Positions 5,663 to 7,836 of a DNA stretch of 7,836 bases are shown piece by piece. Every line of letters begins with the position of its first letter. Positions within the stretch are counted from its first letter, which is position 1. The position numbers and the translations under genes are program-made. Location of the stretch: positions 1 to 7,836 of the forward strand of contig DPSI01000291.1 in assembly GCA_003527165.1 (NCBI GenBank). Direction: 5' to 3'. A model generated the notes under the pieces. The model saw nothing but the letters and a program-made list of their open reading frames with translations. It ran no database searches and was not told the origin of the DNA. Origin of the DNA: Pseudomonas sp. GTDB lineage: Bacteria > Pseudomonadota > Gammaproteobacteria > Pseudomonadales > Pseudomonadaceae.

Positions 5663-6157
5663 TCAATTCCCCCTTGTAACACTCCGCGCCCAATCCTGAA
5701 GCGCAGACAGCTTCACGGCGCAGGCGTCGGCGTCTCCGGTGATTCGGACAATAGCTGCTGCATCCGCTGGGTGAATGTCGATTCGCTGGGTTCCAGCATC
5801 CACGCCGCCGGGGCTGGTGGTGGCGGGCACGCCTGCTGCTGGGCAACTGGCGCGGACTGACAGCCGCTTAGTGCCATCAGCCACAGCAGCAGACAGCCGG
5901 TCGATTTCTTGCTGTGCATTGCGCAGCTCTCCATATCGTTGCTCGTCCAGACTCGCCAGCTCAGCGGCCAGCGCCTGGCTTTCCTTCTGCTGCTTGAGGA
6001 TCACTGCGGCGTTTGCCTCGGCGGTCTGGCGCAGGGTTTCGGCCCACTCCGCTCTTAAGTCCGATATCTGCCCACCAAGGCGCCACCCTTGCGCGATCCA
6101 CCCTGCAGAGAACGCAGCGAGCAAGGCGGCAGCTATGCCGATCAGGCGCGTGTTCAC
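5663..6157 (-). CDS. Rz: Phage lysis i-spanin (Rz)
   Basis: A 164-residue inner-membrane spanin. Residues 4-22 form one N-terminal membrane anchor (IGIAAALLAAFSAGWIAQ), 28-95 an Ala/Gln/Glu-rich, predicted coiled-coil periplasmic rod, and the C-terminus carries the conserved block with CPAAGVPATT (105-114), ITGDADACAVKL (139-150) and ALQDWA (152-157). With the Rz1 lipoprotein it spans the periplasm and fuses inner and outer membranes at the last step of lysis. The start is GTG 6155-6157, overlapping the lysozyme stop as GTGA, with GAGGA about 6 nt upstream. The whole Rz1 gene is nested inside it in the +1 frame (5713-5919), as in lambda. Confidence 0.93.
   Translation of the reverse strand: MNTRLIGIAAALLAAFSAGWIAQGWRLGGQISDLRAEWAETLRQTAEANAAVILKQQKESQALAAELASLDEQRYGELRNAQQEIDRLSAAVADGTKRLSVRASCPAAGVPATTSPGGVDAGTQRIDIHPADAAAIVRITGDADACAVKLSALQDWARSVTRGN
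5713..5919 (-). CDS. Rz1: Phage lysis o-spanin lipoprotein (Rz1), nested within Rz
   Basis: An outer-membrane lipoprotein gene lying entirely inside Rz, in the +1 frame relative to it. From ATG 5917-5919 the 68-residue product begins MHSKKSTGCLLLWLMALSGC: basic n-region, hydrophobic core and lipobox LSGC with the lipidated Cys at 20. The mature part is about 49 residues and proline-rich (PPPPAPAAW, PETPTPAP), which is the signature of Rz1. It partners the periplasmic end of Rz. This start is chosen because GGAGAG (complement of 5927-5932) sits 7 nt upstream; a further in-frame ATG at 5932-5934 would add MESCA but has a poorer ribosome site. Overlap, size, lipobox and proline content together make the call strong despite the gene being small and hidden. 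Confidence 0.9.
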   Translation of the reverse strand: MHSKKSTGCLLLWLMALSGCQSAPVAQQQACPPPPAPAAWMLEPSESTFTQRMQQLLSESPETPTPAP

Positions 6158-6597
6158 TGCTCATCCTCGAATAGCTTCCGCTCGGCCATGCGGCGACGGG
6201 TCAGGCCAGCCAAGACATTTCCACCGGCGCGGTTCCATCTCTGAAATTGCAGCGCAGCGTCGTCGTACATGCCGGAATTCAGCAGGCGCAGCAGCGTCGA
6301 ATCACTGAACGCACTCGCGCCGATGTTGAATGTGAGACTGACCAGTGCATCGAACTGGTGTTGGCACAGACGAACCTTGACCATGCCATTTACTGCGGCC
6401 TCGAACTCGGCAAGGTCGTCGCGCAGCAGTTCCTCTGCCCAGTTCTCAGTGATCTTCATCCCCTGCTTGACGCCCTTCGTATGGCCGTAGCCGATCGTCC
6501 AGGGATCGGCACCAGTTCCAGGGTCCGGATAGGCTGTCAGGCTCAGGCCCTCGAAGCTCTTGATGAGGTCGATGCCTCGTTGTGACGTCTTCATCAT
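6154..6597 (-). CDS. Phage endolysin, GH24 (T4-type) lysozyme
   Basis: A 147-residue muramidase that cleaves the glycan strands of peptidoglycan during host lysis. The active-site region reads SFEGLSLTAYPD...PWTIGYGHT: Glu16, Asp25 and Thr34 match the Glu-Asp-Thr triad of T4 lysozyme (Glu to Asp spacing 9, as in T4), with a loop three residues longer between Asp and Thr. Downstream, QFDALVSLTFNIGASAF (about 81-97) and GLTRRRMAERKLF (131-143) are typical of the family. There is no signal peptide or SAR anchor at the N-terminus, so the enzyme should need a holin. The start is ATG 6595-6597, overlapping the upstream stop as ATGA, with AAGGAG at the complement of 6607-6612; a GTG at 6648 would add 17 residues without a better ribosome site. 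It is coupled to Rz downstream. Confidence 0.94.
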   Translation of the reverse strand: MMKTSQRGIDLIKSFEGLSLTAYPDPGTGADPWTIGYGHTKGVKQGMKITENWAEELLRDDLAEFEAAVNGMVKVRLCQHQFDALVSLTFNIGASAFSDSTLLRLLNSGMYDDAALQFQRWNRAGGNVLAGLTRRRMAERKLFEDEQ

Positions 6598-7049
6598 CCT
6601 ATGTATCTCCTTGAGCCGCCGATCCTGACGCCAGTCCAAAAGATCCACGCACGCCAGCGGGCAACGCCTTCGGATCGCAGCGCGTTGAAGATCACGTGAT
6701 CTCCGTTGCCGCGCGGCAGCATTCCGGTTTTGTATATCCAGTCATGGATCGCCGCCGGACCGTGACCGTACCCGGCCACTGCGGCATACAGCGCCAGGCA
6801 CGCGAGCCCTACGACATAGGCTGCATAGCTCAGCCATGCCCACGGCGACAGGCTCAGTAGTAGCGAAAGCCCGAGACCGATGACTGCGAGCGTGCGGACG
6901 ATTCGAATGCTGGCGAAGTCAGTTGTGAAACCTGTCGGCACCTCGATCAGCCCGTGGTCAGGGTCCAGATATGAAAATGGCGCCAGAAGGCGCCATGTTT
7001 TGCGGTCGGGCTGGAGCTCAGCTTGGAGTGGATTCGTGAACCGGTTCAT
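6594..7049 (-). CDS. DUF1353-like phage protein with two inserted membrane helices
   Basis: A 151-residue prophage protein. Two blocks resemble DUF1353: IEVPTGFTTDFASI at 35-48 and AAIHDWIYKTG at 99-109. In ordinary members these are separated by a short soluble stretch. Here the separation is about 45 residues that look like two membrane helices (about 52-69 and 73-93), followed by a basic, Trp-rich C-terminus (RWRAWIFWTGVRIGGSRR). The function of DUF1353 is unknown. The position, immediately upstream of the endolysin and overlapping it as ATGA, would fit a lysis or membrane role such as a holin, but that is inference. The start is ATG 7047-7049, with a GAGGAGG ribosome site about 9 nt upstream; it overlaps the end of the DUF4376 gene by 32 bp. 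Moderately sure of the family, sure that it is a gene. Confidence 0.85.
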   Translation of the reverse strand: MNRFTNPLQAELQPDRKTWRLLAPFSYLDPDHGLIEVPTGFTTDFASIRIVRTLAVIGLGLSLLLSLSPWAWLSYAAYVVGLACLALYAAVAGYGHGPAAIHDWIYKTGMLPRGNGDHVIFNALRSEGVARWRAWIFWTGVRIGGSRRYIG

Positions 7050-7428
7050 TGGGCCAGCCCTCCTCTAGCATATCCGGCGTGAAGGTTCCGGCCTCCAGCG
7101 CCTCTAGCAGTTCTGCCTCGCGGTTGAAGCACGCCTGCACGTGATCGCTCACCGCATCGGCCATAGCCAACACTTGCTCGGCGGGAATCTGGATGAAACC
7201 CTCGGGCGTCTTCCAGTTGAGCGTGTAAGCAGCGCTGCGCATTGCCTTGATCGCCGATCCCGTGATGAGTGCTTTGCTGCGATCATCGGTCTCGATATGC
7301 ATGCCGGCCACATCAATGCCGCCTGTCTCCGCCTGCCAGCGGCGCGCGGCGATGGAGGCGATTAAGGCCTTCCTCGCTTGCTCAGCCTTGTGTTCAGCGG
7401 TGATCATCCCGCTCCAGTCGATATTCAT
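7018..7428 (-). CDS. DUF4376-family phage protein (tail-fibre-linked)
   Basis: A 136-residue protein. Residues 29-58 (RRWQAETGGIDVAGM then HIETDDRSKALITG) match the signature block of DUF4376, a domain usually found in proteins encoded just after phage tail fibre genes, sometimes fused to tail-fibre assembly domains. The middle (68-100, TLNWKTPEGFIQIPAEQ then a helix) is also typical; the C-terminus is acidic. It is predicted to be cytoplasmic and to have a structural or assembly role in the tail region; no enzymatic motif is seen. The start ATG 7426-7428 overlaps the upstream stop as ATGA, with GAGGT about 6 nt before it. The position between the tail-fibre end and the lysis genes supports the call. 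Confidence 0.85.
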   Translation of the reverse strand: MNIDWSGMITAEHKAEQARKALIASIAARRWQAETGGIDVAGMHIETDDRSKALITGSAIKAMRSAAYTLNWKTPEGFIQIPAEQVLAMADAVSDHVQACFNREAELLEALEAGTFTPDMLEEGWPNEPVHESTPS

Positions 7429-7742
7429 GCGGGCACCTCATCAGTCGGCAGCGGGATCGGGCCGTCTTCGGTCACGTGGATCGGCTCGGGGAACGCCACT
7501 GCCCGCGAAGGGTTAGGGCCGTGCGGCAGGCGCAGTGTCAGATGCAGCTCGCCGTTCACGCGGGATACGTAACCGACGATCCAGTCGGAGTCGATAGCGG
7601 CAGAAGGCAGCGTGCCGCCTTCGGGCAGTTGGGTGAAATCGAAGGGCTGGCCGTTGAGGGTCAGCACGTCGCCGGCGCGAGAAGCTATTAGCGGAACGAA
7701 TTGGCCAGGTAGCGGGGTGAAGGGGGAAAGTGTGATATGCAT
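7425..7742 (-). CDS. Small prophage protein of unknown function, tail region
   Basis: A 105-residue soluble protein with no known catalytic motif. It begins MHITLSPFTPLPGQ and carries short beta-type segments: GDVLTLNGQPFDFTQLPEG (about 24-42), DSDWIVGYVSRVNGELHLTL (about 51-70), then a Pro-rich C-terminus. Proteins of this pattern are frequent beside tail genes in Pseudomonas prophages, but no function is assigned. ATG 7740-7742 is taken as the start because AGGAG (complement of 7748-7752) lies 5 nt upstream; a GTG two codons earlier would overlap that site. The upstream gene's double stop TAATAG runs into this ribosome site, so the two genes are coupled. The end overlaps DUF4376 as ATGA. 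Confidence 0.85.
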   Translation of the reverse strand: MHITLSPFTPLPGQFVPLIASRAGDVLTLNGQPFDFTQLPEGGTLPSAAIDSDWIVGYVSRVNGELHLTLRLPHGPNPSRAVAFPEPIHVTEDGPIPLPTDEVPA

Positions 7743-7753
7743 GTGCACTCCTA

Positions 7754-7836
7754 TTAGTACCAGCGGCCAAAGGCAACTGCTGAAACACTGTCGCCTGTTC
7801 TCGATCCACCACAGGCCAGCCGCAAAGTCGCTGAGT
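7754..7836 (-). CDS. C-terminal end of an upstream phage gene, probably a tail fibre (partial)
   Basis: The last 26 codons before a TAA (complement of 7754-7756), immediately followed by TAG, are open to the right edge. The tail reads GGSRTGDSVSAVAFGRWY; endings rich in aromatic residues and Arg are common on phage tail fibres, and the next genes are of the tail-fibre-associated kind. Most of the protein is outside the window, and the other two minus frames are also open over this short stretch, so the call rests on context and on the stop-codon/ribosome-site overlap. Confidence 0.5.
   Translation of the reverse strand, partial: SATLRLACGGSRTGDSVSAVAFGRWY

Noticed and set aside
7513..7812. 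99-codon minus-strand frame beginning MVDREQATVF
   Set aside because: Overlaps the small tail-region protein in a different frame and has no ribosome site or family resemblance.

Overview
The window looks like the chromosome of a GC-rich gammaproteobacterium, most likely a Pseudomonas or Stutzerimonas-like member of the Pseudomonadaceae. This is inferred from codon use, from the MexJK/TriC-like style of the efflux genes, and from a prophage late-gene cassette of a type common in that family. No rRNA, tRNA, CRISPR array or insertion sequence was seen.

Left part (1-5126), host-like genes. A 5'-partial glutathione S-transferase gene (minus strand, running off the left edge) is divergent from a TetR/AcrR-family repressor gene (355-915). 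The 144-bp gap between them holds a strong inverted repeat sitting inside a candidate promoter for the GST gene. Tail to tail with the repressor gene lies a minus-strand, translationally coupled operon. It encodes a lipoprotein periplasmic adaptor (4029-5126) and an RND proton-antiporter pump (949-4023). No outer-membrane channel gene is in view. The efflux operon has its own, differently sequenced palindrome at its promoter, so the nearby TetR protein is not automatically its regulator.

Junction (5127-5296). This is 170 bp without a convincing gene. It holds the efflux promoter/operator, a short GTACC inverted repeat and a 12-bp tandem repeat directly abutting the start of a SLOG/DUF2493 gene. 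It probably contains the host-prophage boundary.

Right part (5297-7836), the end of a prophage. On the minus strand, read from right to left, are the C-terminal end of a probable tail fibre gene, a small conserved-type phage protein, a DUF4376 protein, a DUF1353-like protein with two inserted membrane segments, a GH24 lysozyme, and an Rz i-spanin with the Rz1 o-spanin lipoprotein gene nested inside it in another frame. Nearly every junction is an ATGA/GTGA or other short overlap, so this is a coupled tail-lysis operon. At the edge, on the opposite strand, sits the single DUF2493 (YspA/cpYpsA-like SLOG) gene, in the position typical of prophage accessory genes.

The lysis genes cooperate in a known way: endolysin cuts peptidoglycan, and Rz/Rz1 bridge and fuse the two membranes. 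No classical holin gene is recognisable. The two-helix DUF1353-like protein upstream of the endolysin is the only membrane protein in view that could be involved in endolysin release. No clear intrinsic terminator was seen between the lysis operon and the efflux operon on the same strand, so prophage transcription might reach the efflux genes.
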